Origin: Nigrospora sphaerica
Taxonomy: Eukaryota; Ascomycota; Sordariomycetes; Amphisphaeriales; Apiosporaceae
DNA length: 64,000 nucleotides
Assembly (NCBI GenBank): GCA_018287875.1
Contig: JAGVVL010000002.1
Span: forward strand, 6,572,001 to 6,636,000
Reading direction: 5' to 3'
Shown: one piece after another, positions 10,952-23,854 of the stretch
Numbering within the stretch: position 1 is the stretch's first letter
How the letters are laid out: every line of letters begins with the position of its first letter
The notes under the pieces: model-generated
Told to the model about the DNA's origin: nothing
Databases searched by the model: none
What the model saw: only the letters and a program-made list of their open reading frames with translations
Translations under genes and position numbers: made by a program

Positions 10952-13900
10952 ATGGCCTCCGCACCCTTCAAGGTCAAGGCTCTCTTCGAGTACACCTCGA
11001 CCCATGAGGACGACCTCCCCTTTGACGTCGGCCAGATAATAACCGTCACCGACGTGGAGGACCCCGACTGGTACGGTGGCGAGTACACAGACGCCACGGG
11101 CGAAAGAAAGGAAGGCATCTTCCCTCGCAACTTTGTCGAGAAATACGAGCCTACCGCACCGCCGCGACCGACGCGGTCGCGCAAGAAGGACGCTGACCCT
11201 GCTCCCGCCGCTGCTCCTCCTCCAGTCCCTGCCGCCGAGCCCGAGCCCGAGCTTGCCGCGTCCGAGCCTGAGCCTGTCGTCGATGAGGCTTCCGCGACCT
11301 CCCCTCGCGCTGCCGAGCCGCGCTCGCCGCCGAGAGCCCCCGTAGCCCAGGCCCCCAAGCCTACGGAGCCCGCCCCGGCCCCTCGGGCCGAGCCTGCTGC
11401 CGCTCAACCTCCTCCAAAGGCTCCGCCGCAAGCTCGTAGCCCGCCGCCCGTATCGGAAAAGCCTAAGAGCAGCTCTTTCAAGGATCGCATTGCTGCCTTC
11501 AACAAACCCGCCGCGCCCCCTGTAGCTCCTTTTAAGCCTGGCTCCCTCAGCTCCGGCGGCTCCAACTTCGTTAAGAAGCCCTTCGTCGCCCCTCCCCCAA
11601 GCAGGAACGCCTACGTTCCCCCGCCGAGGGAACCCGCCGCCACAAAGATTTATCGGCGAGACGAGGACCCGGAGATTCGGGAGCGAGAGGCCGAAAATCT
11701 GGAAAGCGCCCAGCACGCCGGCTTGGCGCCCGCGGCGTCTCTGGAAAGCCAGGACGAAGACCAGCCCAAGCCCACTACACTGAAGGAACGCATTGCTTTG
11801 CTTCAGAAACAGCAAGCCGAGGCTGCCCAGCGCCATGCTGAATCTGCCTCCAAGAAGGAGAAGCCCAAGCGACCTGAGCCAAAGAAGCGCACCGAGAGCG
11901 AGGGGCCTCAGGAGGCTGCCGCCACTGGTGAGGAGGAAGAGGCACTTGGGCCGTCCTCGGAACCTGGAGAGACTGAATATACGGAGGAGACGCAGCTGCC
12001 GAGACAGTTGCCGACTCGACGAAAGCCTTCCAAGGATACGCCTGAAGACGGCAATGAGGCCGACATGTCTGGAGCGGGTGACACAACAGAAGGACCGGAA
12101 GATCTAACCGAGCGGGAAGACGCGGACGAGAAGGCTGCGTCCAGTTCGCGCCCACCTACCGGGGTCGCCAAGAAGGCTGAGGGCGAAGAGCCGAAGGCCG
12201 ACGACGACGCCGAAGGCGGCGATGACGAGGATATGGATCCTGAGGCTAGGCGTAAAGAGGAGCTACGAGCCAGAATGGCTAAAATGAGTGGCGGCATGGG
12301 CATGATGGGCATCAATATGTTTGGTGCTCCGATGCCCCCTCCCAAGAAGAAGATGCCCGCACCCGTGGAAAGACGGTCCAGTGAACAAGCGGCTGAGGAG
12401 GATATGTCGCCACGATCACCTGCCGCCGCTGCTCCTCCGGTACCTACCATGATGGCTCTCCCTGGCATGAGCCTAAAGAAGCCAAAAGACGAGGATAAAG
12501 CCGGCGAGGCCGAGGAGCCGGAGACATCGGTTGTCGACGATATTACACCTATCGCTCCGGCTAGCCCCCGTAGTGTCGTAACTGAGTGTGAGTCAGCTCC
12601 TGGGCTGGTATTAGTATGATGACTTACCGTTCAGTAGCCACGAAGAGGGCGTCGACTTCTGCAGGTATACCGCCTATCCCTACCGAATGTGAGTTACCTC
12701 TTCTTATTGAAAGCGGATAGTCAAAGCTGACACTCGTCACCAGCTCGTCCTCCTCCACCTCCACCTCCGGCCGGCGTAACGTCTCCCAGTGTCGGCTCGG
12801 AGACGGATGACGAGCTGTCCGAATTCCCAGTCGGGTCGCCCACCGAGGCCCCTGCGGGCGAGTCGGCTCCCACCAGTCGGGCGCCTCCCCCCCCTATCCC
12901 TGTGGGCTCACCTCGAGGTCCCACATCTCCTCGTCAGGCCAACCGGGCATCTTACACGGGTGAAGAAGTTACGCCATCTTCACCGCAAATGCCGCCGCAG
13001 CCCCCAAGACGGGACAGCCGACCACCGCCACCCATCCCTGGGTCGGCACCTCCCCTGCCTGTACAGGCCCGCCCGCCGCCTCCTCTACCTCCTGTGGCTC
13101 CTAGCCGAAGCTCCACCATGGATGAGCGAGTCTCACCCATGCAGCCTGGCCGCCTTGACAATGGGGAAGAGGGTGAGGTGACGGAGTACGAGGGCGATTA
13201 TGACACGGATATTGGCTCTTCGGTTCCTCACAAGGAGGCACTCAAGGCTCATGCTCGCGATTCCAGCTTGGAGGATAACGCGCCTATACGCTCGCCGGCG
13301 TCTGACGCGCCACCGCCGTCGCTGCCTCCCCCGGTTCCAGCTTCCACAGCCCCTCGAGCCGTGCCTCCCCCGGTCCCTAGCCAGCCGGCGCCGAGTACAC
13401 GCACCTCGGTGGACGCCCCGCGTGCTGCGCCACCGCCGCCGCCACCAGCGGCCAAAGCAGCGCCAGCACCTCAGGAGGACGACGAATATGACCCATACAA
13501 CTACACTGCTCCCAAGCCAGGGGTCCCGACGGCGTCTTTCGAAACGACATCCAATGTTGACGAGGCAGAGGCGGCTCCAGAGCAGACACCTGCCTCCCCG
13601 CCCCCGCCTCCGCCTGACCGTCGCAACCCCCTTCCTGCGCCGCCAGCGAACCGGGGGCCCTCGCGCCAGTCGATGGACGCTCAGAGGTCAGGAAGAAGAT
13701 CCGTGGATGTCACCAGGCCCTCCATGTCCATGGAGTCGGGCTTCGTTGCTGACGAGGTAGACCTCGCAGAACACACCAACTGGTGGCTGCAGCCCAACGG
13801 GCTCCCCCCTGTATTCCAAGGCCGGAAGGACATCTACTTTGAAATCGACGAGAACAAATCGTCCAAGTCAGACGGCGCCACCGAAGTCACCAAGGAAGTC

Positions 13901-14512
13901 TACATTTTATTCCAGGACTACTCGCAGACCTTCGTCACCGTTCGCTTTGATCCCCAGAACCCGGCCGACACGCAGCTGGACCAACGACACGAGCCTCCCC
14001 CCCGAAGCTTACGACAGGATCAACTGGAGCAGGCGTACGAACGCTTCGGCTTGCAGATCTCCAGTGCGGTTGCGTCAAAGAAGGACTCAGTCGTCGGCGA
14101 TGGCACGCCGCAGGCCCTGGTATATGAGCTCCTGAAACCGTTCAAGGATGCTCTGCTGCCCGTGGGTACCCGGGCCTACGGTGCTCTTGTCTACGCAAAC
14201 ATCGCCAATGCCTCGACGCAGATGCACGACGAGATCCGGGCGGGCGACATCATTTCAATTCGCAACGCCAAGTTCCAGGGCAAGCACGGCCCCATGCACG
14301 CCAAGTACTCGGTGGAAGTGGGCAAGCCGGACCACGTGGGCATCGTGGCCGAATGGGACGGTGTCAAGAAGAAGGTGCGGGCGTGGGAGCAGGGCCGCGA
14401 GAGCAAGAAAGTCAAGCAGGAAAGCTTCAAGCTGGAGGACCTGCGCAGCGGCGAAGTCAAGATCTGGCGCGTGATGCCGCGGAGCTGGGTCGGCTGGGAC
14501 TCGCCGAACTAG
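10952..14512 (+). CDS. BBC1: SH3-domain actin-patch protein, Bbc1/Mti1 family
   Basis: Three exons: 10952-12587, 12635-12688 and 12744-14512, giving 1152 residues. The introns are 47 and 55 nt, with GTGAGT and GTGAGTT donors. Residues about 6-66 form an SH3 domain: ALFEYTSTHEDDLPFDVGQII, DWYGGEY and GIFPRNFVEKYEP. The long middle is disordered, rich in Pro, Ala, Glu and Ser, with repeated PKPTTLKERIALLQKQ-type elements and poly-Pro tracts typical of ligands for other SH3 proteins. The last about 230 residues (NWWLQPNGLPPVF, then ISIRNAKFQGKHG and WDGVKKKVRAWEQGRESKKVK) are the conserved C-terminal domain of Bbc1/Mti1. In yeast this protein binds type I myosins and Las17 and restrains Arp2/3 actin assembly at endocytic patches. 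The 54-nt middle exon has a length divisible by three, so skipping it keeps the frame. Confidence 0.87.
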
Positions 14513-17500
14513 AAAGCCGGCAGACATTCGTTCACCTCGGCCTGGCCGTGGCCGTGGAGTGCACATTCACCGCAGAGGGCGGTGCGCATACGGAGGTCGA
14601 TGCGACGCACCCCTCCACCTAATAGCACCTTTGCGCATCCGAGGGACACCTCGGGAGTGCCCAGCCGTCGCAACACAGATGCATCGCTGAGACAGGCGAT
14701 GGAGCCCTCTTGTCTTTTCTCGTCGGATGTAACGACTACATCGCGCAACGCATTCTAGCCACTATAGTCTATCGCTGTCAATGAAGGAGGATTATTTACC
14801 TAAAGCCGTCGGCTCCTGCGGATGACTCCTTTCCTCGCGCCAGTATCAACCATTTGTCACCTGCCGCCGAGGGGCCAAATACTGGGCGGGGTCTCCCAGG
14901 GCGCCCCAACTGGGGGGCTGGATCTGCCCGCCCATCGACGGATCCTATAGGGCTTCTTCCTTCTATACGTCACACCGACCACGCTTCTGAGGGTCGGAGA
15001 TGCGGAATTGTGAGAATTTCCTCGCTTATGGCCTAATACAACCAGGGTGCGGGAGTCGAATGGCTGCTCGACCTCGCCAGAGGAACGAATGAGAAAAAAG
15101 TAGGAAAAGCAAAGAGAACAGGAAAGGGAGGAATATGCCCGAAGCGAGAGTGGCGGTTCCTGTCACGAGACCTGTTCGCGCGCAAAGACGGCCGAATCGG
15201 CAGCTTCACGTCCTGTCATCCGTTTGGACGAGTTTTGGCTTCTTCGTTGCTTTCTCCCCCTCCTCCCCCTTTTTATTTCCGCCCACGTCCCCCCCCCCCC
15301 TCCCTTCCCCCATTGCCGTCTTTCCCCGGTCACGCGGCGACGTTACACGTCCCGTCCTCGGGGGATCTACAGCTGCCACCACTGCATGATGACGAGTCTT
15401 GGCTCGGAATGGAATTTCATTCTGTCGAGCAAAACAGCGGAGCCACTAGCGCGGATTATAGACGTAGACAGACTCGAGGGGGCGCGGGCGCGTGGTTGCG
15501 TGGGATATTGTGCGACGCAGGCGTGCGTGAAACACTTCGACTTCTCTGGACGCCTCCTTCCGATAGCGGATGAGCACGCACTGGTCGGAGGCCGAGGGGG
15601 CAGTGCGACGTCGGCCGCGTTGCTCGGTTTAAGCCCAGGCCGCACCGCACGTACAAAGGCGCGCAGCTCATCTTCGCACATGCCTCGCCAGGTGTCCTCG
15701 GGGAGGAAGGCGGATGCATGGGGTTCTGCCCAGAACGGGAGAAGGACACGGTGCATTTGCCCCCTAACTCGTGGCAAAGAAGCGACACAGAGCCCTACAC
15801 GGAAAGGCCTACACATGGCCGCGGATTGCCTTCCCCGCCCCAGATTCCTACGTGCATCTGGCGGCTCGGCCTGCCATGGCAAGGCCGGCTGAGGGCCGGG
15901 CGTCCGGGCGCAGGAAGACGGTTCGGTCTGCGAAGGTATATGCCGCCTTGGCAGCTGCAGGCATTCCCAAGCGCCCACCCATCGGATTCTCAGCAGCCTT
16001 GGGCCCAGTGGTCGCCAAGGGATATAATGAAGTAGGCTCATTCGCGGGCGGGAGCCCGTTGCCCAAGGCGTCAAGAGGACACATGACCATTCAGCAGGGC
16101 TATTGTGATGTCGTACTCAGCTGCTCGGGTTGCTGGGCACGCCAAAAAGCAAGCTGCATGCTCCCAATAGCGGGAGAGTTTGTCTCGCCTAAGCCCACGG
16201 CCATCATGTGCCAGGCCCTGCTTCTCCCGCATTCTGTCTCAGGCAGCCCGAGGGGCTTGTGGAAGAGGCAATAGGAAGGCGGTAGGGATGGTGTTTGCCG
16301 CCAGCGCCGGTGTTCCTAAAACAGACAGGGACGTCCCGGGGCGCGACCATGGCCATCAGTCCGATAGGTCAGTCTCGGGTAGGCGAGCTGACAGAAGCTT
16401 TGCAGGCTGTCTCAAATGTCCACGCAGCGATGAGGGCTGAGCCGAAGGGCAACCGACGGGGCGTGTATTTTCGGCACCTTGGTCATAACCGCAGCGCATG
16501 CCGCCCACGTTGGTTGTTTTCAGACATGTGGGTGTGATCTCATGAGATCACATTGCATCCCTGTTACTGTTTGCTAAACTGCGCTCTCCACGCCGCGACG
16601 ACCACAGCAGATGGACAATGGCGACGACACTTGTGCTAGGGTAGGCATTCTGCGAAGCCGATCCCCAAGTGGTCCGCCGGCACCAGATGACTGCAGAGGA
16701 TGAAGTGTCCGACATCTTCCTACCCTCCAACCAGCGTCGAATAAGATGGGCGGCGGCGACGGCCGTGGCTGGGGCGGCCAAGCCAATTCCAGCAGACACG
16801 TCCCAATGATATCGAAACAGACGTAGTCATCGCTGCAGCAGCCAGCATCGTGGGTGGGGCCGCCTCGCGCAGGGCGTCGACGAGAGGGAGCAGATTCGGT
16901 CCTGCTCAGCAAGGGGCGAGAGAAAACGAGAGGGCCGCAAGGGGGGTGTCCCGAGCCCAGCCAATAATACCAGGAGGTTCGGTTGAGGTCATGGATAATG
17001 CCCCAATAAAAGAGGCTCAACTGCAAGCAGGGTAGTAGCGGCGAGTCGTATCGAATTGGCCGGAATGCTGGCTGGCTAATCAAAATCCCATGGCCGCCTC
17101 CTCGCCTCCGAAGGGGAAGGCCTTTTTTCAACGAACCTATGAACAGCGCCTACGCCGTGGCATTACCTTCTGTCGCCACGGGAAAGACGTACGCTGCCAC
17201 ACGCCTGATAGGCTTCTCGCGCGACCGGCACCTTTATCTTCGACCCAAATCAGCCTCGTCCATCTTATTACAGCCGATCACCGCCGTTAGCAGAAATACA
17301 GCCGACCAGATCGATCCAGCGTGCCAAGAGCGATCCTTCCGTTGGCTCCCGGCGGTGATGCGCTGCAAGTGGGAAAAGCTGTGAGGTTCCTATACGCCTA
17401 CGCGAGCGACCGCCTCTGTTCCGCGCTTCCGGCTGCGGGTCAGGGGGCCGGAGCAAAGTGTCGACCTTGCTTAGTGGGCTACCTACGTCTTCAGAGTGTT

Positions 17501-20500
17501 GAGGGGTGCCATTGGGCAGGAATGACGCCTTGAAAGACGTATAGGCAGGGAGATACACCTTCCCTACCATACGCCAGCAGGCCCGCACGAGCCCAGAGAC
17601 GCTACGATGAGGAATCGGCACGCGTGACGACTGATTATCTTTGCCTGAATTTGTTTGTCAGACAGACCGGCGTGCTGGGCCTGATCGATGCGTCCTACGG
17701 CGACGTAACCAACCGCCGACGTGGTCTCCGTACTCAACAGAAGCACCCCAAGGAACCGCAGGCCGGTAAGGCATGCAGTAGCATTGTACTGCGGCAGTAG
17801 TCATCGGCCTAATGGCTAAAGCAGCACCTCCGACATGCGGGGGGTGGCTTTCGGTGGCCTACATGCGGGGTGCGTCGAAGGGCAGGCAGGAGACATGCGT
17901 CCGTCTGCCTGTTGTGGATGATAGCCTGAGCGGTTGCAATGTGGACTGATACACGCGGGAGGCATGGACATCCAGGAGAAGCGAACCAAGATGGGCACAC
18001 TAGACTTGGGTCCTGCAGGAAAGTCAATGGCTGCGGAGGATTGCGTCAGGGACGGCGGCGCAGGCCGCCTCCAGTCTCCCGATCCAGGTTCGACTCGTGG
18101 AGCCAGATGGCGAGAAGACCATGCGCCGCCGGAGCACGAGCACAGGGGCCGGTGACGGGTGTCTTGCTTTCTCCTTGGTCCGGCACGCACGTCCTCCTGC
18201 CCGCCATGGGCTCGGGAGGGTGTCTATGAGGGCAAGGCATGAGGCAGCATGATGGCCATGGGGTGTGGTCTGGAGCGCAAGTCGTCGCGGGTACGTCACT
18301 GGGCACCGAGGCAGCTCGGCTGCCGTTCCGAACCCACCTTGAAAAGACTGGAGACGAGGGCCAGTGGGCAGCCATGTGCAAAGAAACGGTGCCTGGCGAT
18401 GGCGACAGATAGGGTTGACGATGTCGAGCCAGGCCCCCGATGGCCGAGGGCGAATGAGAGCTTGACACACGGCGCGCAGGGGCCCGTATTCAATGGCCTG
18501 CAGAGTGACGGCGTAGCCGGGAAGCGGCAGAGAAGGACAGGGCCTGACGTCTGACTTGGTAGTGCCCGTTGCATCTTACCTCGGACGTTCGCATGGGTGT
18601 TTGTTGCGTGGGGGGAGGGGGGAGGGAAACAGACGGTCGGTTCCCATACAGGGATGGAATGGGATGGATCCACGGATGGAAAGAAAGATCACGACGGGTC
18701 CGCGAGTCCATAGTGGATGCACAGATAGAAGACGAACTCGATGCGGGGAGAGGACCTGCCGTATTCCACCGCACGAGCTCTGCCTTCCAATTCAAGCATG
18801 TCATGCCACGCCGTCCAATCAGTTGCCCTCTGCCAGTACACAAGCACCTGCAGTCGGCACTGCTCCCTAATTGGGGAGAGGGACGGAAGGAACATCTTCT
18901 AAGCATTGGAGCCTTGGCTCTCTAAGTGGCCTGAAGAGGTCGCCCACGTAATCCCGGCCAGTATGCGAGCTCGTCTCCTTCCACATTCCTCTCTGCCCAA
19001 AGGGGATTGTCTGCTTGGGTGCCTGCCCATCCGTAGGTACACAAGTACTTAAGCACCTACTCTCCTACTTACCTAGAGTGTCTAAGCACTTGCCTTCGGT
19101 AACCCAGTACGGAAGCACGTGAGGAGTATGTGAACTTGATAGGTGCTTCTCAAAGTCGGGCGGCTCTCTCTTACCTTTAGTCAAGTCCGTCGTTGTCCTC
19201 TTCGTCTTCTTCGTCATCGTTTGATGAGCAACAAACAGCCTGACGCGAGGCCTACGAAGAAAACGTTAGAAGTAGTCGACATGTCATTTTCGGTTTCTTC
19301 CTGCGCTGAGCCACAACGTGGGAGGTATCCAATCGCTGGCAACGATATAGAATGAAAGCCTCGGGCTCAGAACATCGGCTAGCCAGTTGATTGAGCCTCG
19401 TTGGGCACTACACCATTAGTACCACCGGGACCCCACCTCCCAAAACGGGATGGAGTAATGTAAGCGCACTCCCCCTCCCCTCCCCAAGCGTGGGAATGAA
19501 TTACCGGATACTTCGACGCGCACGCGTACAGGCTGAAGCTGTGGCCACGTAACGGTAACATAGCCCGCGCAGTTACAAGAGGACCGGTTGGTGGTCGTCT
19601 CCCGCGCGTGCCTGCAAACGGAGGGTAGGTAGATACCAGAACAATGGATGGCTGCCTGTCGGTAGTGGATCGTGAGTGGATGAGGAGTGGAGGACACAGG
19701 AAGGGCGAGGGTGAACGGCGGCGTCATGCCGTGGCTCATTGGCTTCGAAAGCGGTGCCAGGACGATGCAACAGCCGAGCCAATGCATGTTGGATGGTACG
19801 GCAGGCCCGGGCGGGATGGATATAGGGCCGCATGGAGGTTGGCTCGTCAGGTCGGGGGTCGCATAGCATCGCATCGCATCGATCGCGAGGGCATCGCGCC
19901 GACGGTCCCCATGGCATCCGCCATGCACCATGGGATGGGGGATGGGGGACGCTGTTTTTCCAACACACGGAGCCGTCGGGACATGTCGCGTTCGCTCGCT
20001 CTCCTCGTGGCCCCCGAGCGTGGCCCCAGAAGAGGGCAAAGGTTGTACTCGGTAATGCCTCAAAGAAGATCGATGCGGGTCTCGCCAAGTCCGTCGAAGC
20101 ACGGGGAGCGCCTATTCGTACTTACCTAGACACCAGGTTCGGTGGAGGCGGCCGGCAGTAGCACCACAATTCAGAAATGTACTACTGCATCCGGGTGACA
20201 ACGACACAGTGGACCGAGGGATTGATTGATCCATTCCATGATCCATATCCGCCAACTTCAGCTCGACGGATTCCCGGGTCACGCAGCGCCACACGACACT
20301 GCCTGGCCACCGTCCACAGCCCGAGGGAAGAAAGAGGGGGGGGCCGACCTCTGCCTGCCAGGCTCGACAGGGAAGGTTCCTCTCTAATGCATCTGTACCG
20401 AATAACCGCTTGCTTCAGGGTATAAATGTCCACTGATTGGCGGCTGGCCGCGTACCGAGTGCGTGCAGTGTAGTGTGCACGTCGATCGGCGCCGTCACAT

Positions 20501-21697
20501 GAAGTGTACCTGTCGGCAACCCTCTGCGTGCTCACACAAAAACACATAGGCACGACTTCGGCAGGTAGCGCCGGGGTAGTCGACAGGTCTTGGTCCCGTC
20601 AGGTCAGGCCATCCACCACATCCCAACCATGGGATCCATCCCCTCCCAATCCAGGGATCCGGGCCATCCATTCCATCCCTTCCATCCTTCCAGCCCGCCC
20701 ATCATCCGTTCTCCTCCGGCCGGCTCCAGCGGTCCCCAGAAGCAGGAGGGGCCTTGCCGTTTGCTGGCAGGCACACGTGGAGGAGAGGTGGACAACAGCC
20801 GGTGGGGGGAGGGGCGTACGATAACCTCAGCCAGCTCGCTGGTAGGTTGCACTCGCTGCACTCGCTGCATGTGCGAATGGTTGCTGGATATGTACAAAGT
20901 ATTCAGACACAGCTGTCAGCCCACTTTCTTCGACTCGCCCAGCCCCAGCTGCTCCCTCCATCTCCAACCATTGGCATGGAGCGGCCGGCGGTGATGTGAT
21001 CCTCACGAACCGTCTAGGTCAACCCCGTTGGGCGTGTACCTCCAAGGGAACCCGTAAAGCTGCGTGAATGCGTACATGCTTTTGTAGCCAATAACACAAC
21101 ACCACACCCCCCCCATATCACACTTATTGCCTACATGCTGTGTCCAACTGGATTCGACTCATCCATAATAGCTCACCTCCTCGCCTGACGCCCCTGGCCT
21201 CTCTTATGCTCCAGTCGTTTCAACCGCCCTGGCCGAGCCTTCTCTTCCGCTCGCTCGCTCGCTCGCTCTCTCTTTCTCGTTGGCGTTCGCGCCTCCCTCG
21301 CCTACCTCATTCTACCGAGCTCCCGCACACAACCCACCCCCGTTCCCCGTCAGCAGACGCTTCCAATTCCCCCTTGGGCCCTGTGCTCATCCCGCCAGTC
21401 AAATTGCGGCCTGTCTGCGCCTCCGACGCGAGCCATTGGGACTTCTGTCGTCTTCAGGCGTCAACGGGAAACACCCTCCCCTTTGCGAGGCAAATAGTCA
21501 CTGCCCCTCCGGTACATGGCTCACGCCTCGCCTGGCCGCTGAGGACCCTCTTTGCTACACAGTTTGGTTACCCGCCTGTTATAAGACCCTGGAACCCGCC
21601 CAACGCCCCTCCGTACGCTTGCCGCCCAGACTTACATAACCTCACGGGCTCCTCTCCCCAACCCTTTCGTCGCCGACTCACACGCCCCAACCCCACC
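14513..21697. other. 7.2-kb gene-poor stretch
   Basis: No gene can be supported. Frames of up to about 230 codons occur on both strands but overlap one another, lack family motifs and have amino-acid compositions (Arg, Pro, Ser, His) expected of noncoding GC-rich DNA. The stretch holds a 20-bp perfect palindrome (16533-16552), GCATC tandem units near 19863-19880, CCATC-rich tracts near 20640-20700, a CGCTG(CA) repeat near 20845-20870 and a TCGC tandem run near 21245-21270. The last about 500 bases are presumably the promoter and long leader of the gene at 21698. Confidence 0.45.
16533..16552. repeat. 20-bp perfect palindrome
   Basis: TGTGATCTCATGAGATCACA is identical to its own reverse complement with no spacer, centred between 16542 and 16543. 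It is far from any supported gene. By simple base-4 expectation a perfect 20-mer palindrome should occur about 0.06 times in 64 kb, so chance is unlikely but not excluded. Confidence 0.85.
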
Positions 21698-23231
21698 ATG
21701 ACGCGAAGGGTCACCTCGTCGTCACGTCATACTGCCAGTACGCACGGCTCCCGAAGAAGTGCCGACTCGTACGAGTCGCGAAGCACGGCCCTCACATCGG
21801 TCAACGGCAGCCCGCGACCGTCGGCCCGGGAGTCGACCCCGCCGCCGGCGCCGGCTGCCCTAGCTTCTGCCGACGCGTGCCCGGCGGGTATGGACCTGTC
21901 GCCCTCAACGAGCCTGTGCCCGCGGGCATCAGTCGACACCTACTCGTCGCGCGCCTCGCTGGGAGAGCCGGCCTGGAGCGAAAGCGACAGCGTCCCGGAC
22001 GACTGGCCCGAGATCCCCGCGCTCCCGCTGTACCGGCACGAGATCACGGACGCGACGGTGCGGCCCACGACGCCCGAGGATTTTGCCCACCTCTTCCCCT
22101 CGCTGGACCGCCTCTCCATCAAGCACGACGACTTCACCCCCGACGGCAACATGAACCTGCGCGTCGACACGGCCGTACCGGGCCGCCAGGGCACGATGCA
22201 GCTCTTCCACCTGCGCATGTATGACCTCCAGCAGCGCGACTTCTCCCTCCGCCGGTACTGCCGAGACTCGGGCCGCGAGGTCTGCAACACCAAGCGCAAG
22301 TACGCCCCAACGACCTCCGACGGTGGCCGCCCTAGCATCCAGCGCTCCGTGTCGGCCGCCATGAAGAACCTGGCCCGGCCTCCCTTCCTGCGGACCGCCA
22401 CCGGAGCCTCGGCCCTTGCGCCCCGGAGCCGACCCGGCACGAGCGGCTCATCTACGGCCGAGCCCGGCGCCGACCAGGAAGACGACTTTTACGGCTGCTG
22501 TGGCTGCCACGACGAGCATGCGGGCCCGGCGCACCACCACCAACCGCCACCGCCCCGGCCCCGGCCCGTGCCGACCAACGCCATCAAGCTCGAGTTCTCC
22601 AACTATGCGCGCGTCGACGTGACGCGGTGCGGCACCCGGGGCGCGACCCGGTACGAGTTCGAATGGTGGGGCCGCAAGTACGCGTGGCGCAAGGTGACGG
22701 ACAAGCTCACCGACGTTGTCTCCTTCCACCTCTTCCGCGACGGCCCCTCCCACTTGCCCGTCGCCCACATCGTCCCCGAGACGCGCTCCCCGAACCAGGT
22801 CGCCGACGACGAGCGCGCCGGCGGCTGGATCCCCCCTTGCCACATGTGGCTGAGCGACGACGAGCTCGTCCACGCCATGACCGACGTAGCTGAGTGAGTA
22901 GCAACCCCACCACCATGGACACCCCTCACCTCCCCCCTTTTTGGGGGGTGGTATTCTGATCTCCGCCCAATGCGCACCCCTTCCCATGCTAACACTCGCC
23001 CGCCACAGCGTCGTTGTCGCCACCGGTCTCATGGCCCTGGTCGACGACTGCATCACGGAGCGCTGGGGCTCGGCCCGCAAGCCGCGCCGCCTGCGTCTTC
23101 CCTCCTTTGGCTCCGGCTCCATGTCCATGAAGCTGGACAACTCGATGGCCTTTGTACAACAAATGTTTGCCCGCCAGGACCCGGCCCATTCCAAGACCCC
23201 GCCCCCTTCTCCCCCCGTGGCTGCCTGTTAG
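21698..23231 (+). CDS. conserved fungal protein of unknown function
   Basis: Two exons, 21698-22893 and 23009-23231, give 472 residues. The intron has a GTGAGT donor, a GCTAACAC branch site and a CACAG acceptor, and it joins the frame exactly. The start codon ACC ATG ACG fits a fungal context; upstream in-frame Met codons lie in low-quality sequence. Residues 1-90 are Ser/Thr/Arg-rich and disordered. Two ordered blocks follow: one near residues 95-205 (DDWPEIPALPLYRHEITDATVRP, then LFHLRMYDLQQRDFSLRRYCRDSG) and one from about 290 to 425 (LEFSNYARVDVT, FEWWGRKYAWRKV, VVVATGLMALVDDCI). Between them is a Cys/His-rich element (CCGCHDEH) and a His/Pro linker. The second block, with its beta-strand pattern and WWGRKYAW core, resembles the LURP1/tubby-like fold. 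That is an impression, not a family assignment. Convergent with GCP4. Confidence 0.8.
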
Positions 23232-23854
23232 GCCCCTATTCCGAAAGGGGGGTGGGGGCAGGGGGCAACGATGACCTACCTTCTTTCCTGTACCATCTTT
23301 TCCCGGGCCATCAGACCCGTCTTCTCTTCATGTCTGTCTTTTGTCTTTTGATCTCTCTCCCTCTCTCGGGTTCTTCTCCCTCTCTTTATTTGTTAGATAC
23401 GAGCCAGGGCGTTGGCTGTACACCAGGCCACCAGCGCTTGAGACCAGTCGATTACAGATAAGCGGCGCACATTGCGTAACTACAGTACCTCAACCCAATC
23501 GCACGGATGGATGGATGGATGGATGGATGGATAGAACTTTGGAATTAAATGCCATCGGCGAATATTCTTTAATGTTGTTTTGGGTTTTGAACTGTATATA
23601 CCGGGAGGCGTCAGGCAGAGCTTTATGGATCAAGGTCTTTTGGGGGTGGGGGTTCATGACAGGGAGGATTTGTATGATGACATAGGATAGGCCGACTTGG
23701 GGGGCCCTTGGTACTTATTGGCTGGGGCTGGCGCACTGTTGAATATATTGGACACGCCTGGCAATGCCTATTGTCAGGTATGCTTTCGTATTTGCGTCTC
23801 ATAAGGCTAGGACGACCGCCGTGTCACCCTAGCCCCTCGGCCGTCTTCGCCAAC
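23232..23854. other. intergenic between convergent genes
   Basis: About 620 bases holding the 3' regions of two convergent genes and a (GGAT)7 microsatellite at 23505-23532. No gene seen. Confidence 0.5.
23505..23532. repeat. (GGAT)7 microsatellite
   Basis: Seven perfect GGAT units in the region between two convergent genes, probably in the 3' untranslated region of the gene ending at 23231. Confidence 0.9.

Noticed and set aside
10943..11836. 297-codon minus-strand frame inside the BBC1 homologue
   Set aside because: Gly/Arg/Leu-rich translation is the mirror of the Pro/Ala-rich coding strand; no motifs.
15224..16274. Overlapping frames of 167-235 codons on both strands
   Set aside because: No family similarity recognised and no consistent codon bias in one frame; typical of stop-poor GC-rich intergenic DNA.
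18020..18110. B-box-like GGTTCGACTCG that could belong to a tRNA
   Set aside because: The T-stem has a mismatch, and no matching A box, anticodon arm or acceptor stem could be built.
19416..20102. 228-codon minus-strand frame in the 14.5-21.7 kb desert
   Set aside because: Overlaps several equally long frames on both strands, with His/Pro/Arg/Cys-rich translation and poor codon preference; no splice-consistent gene model.
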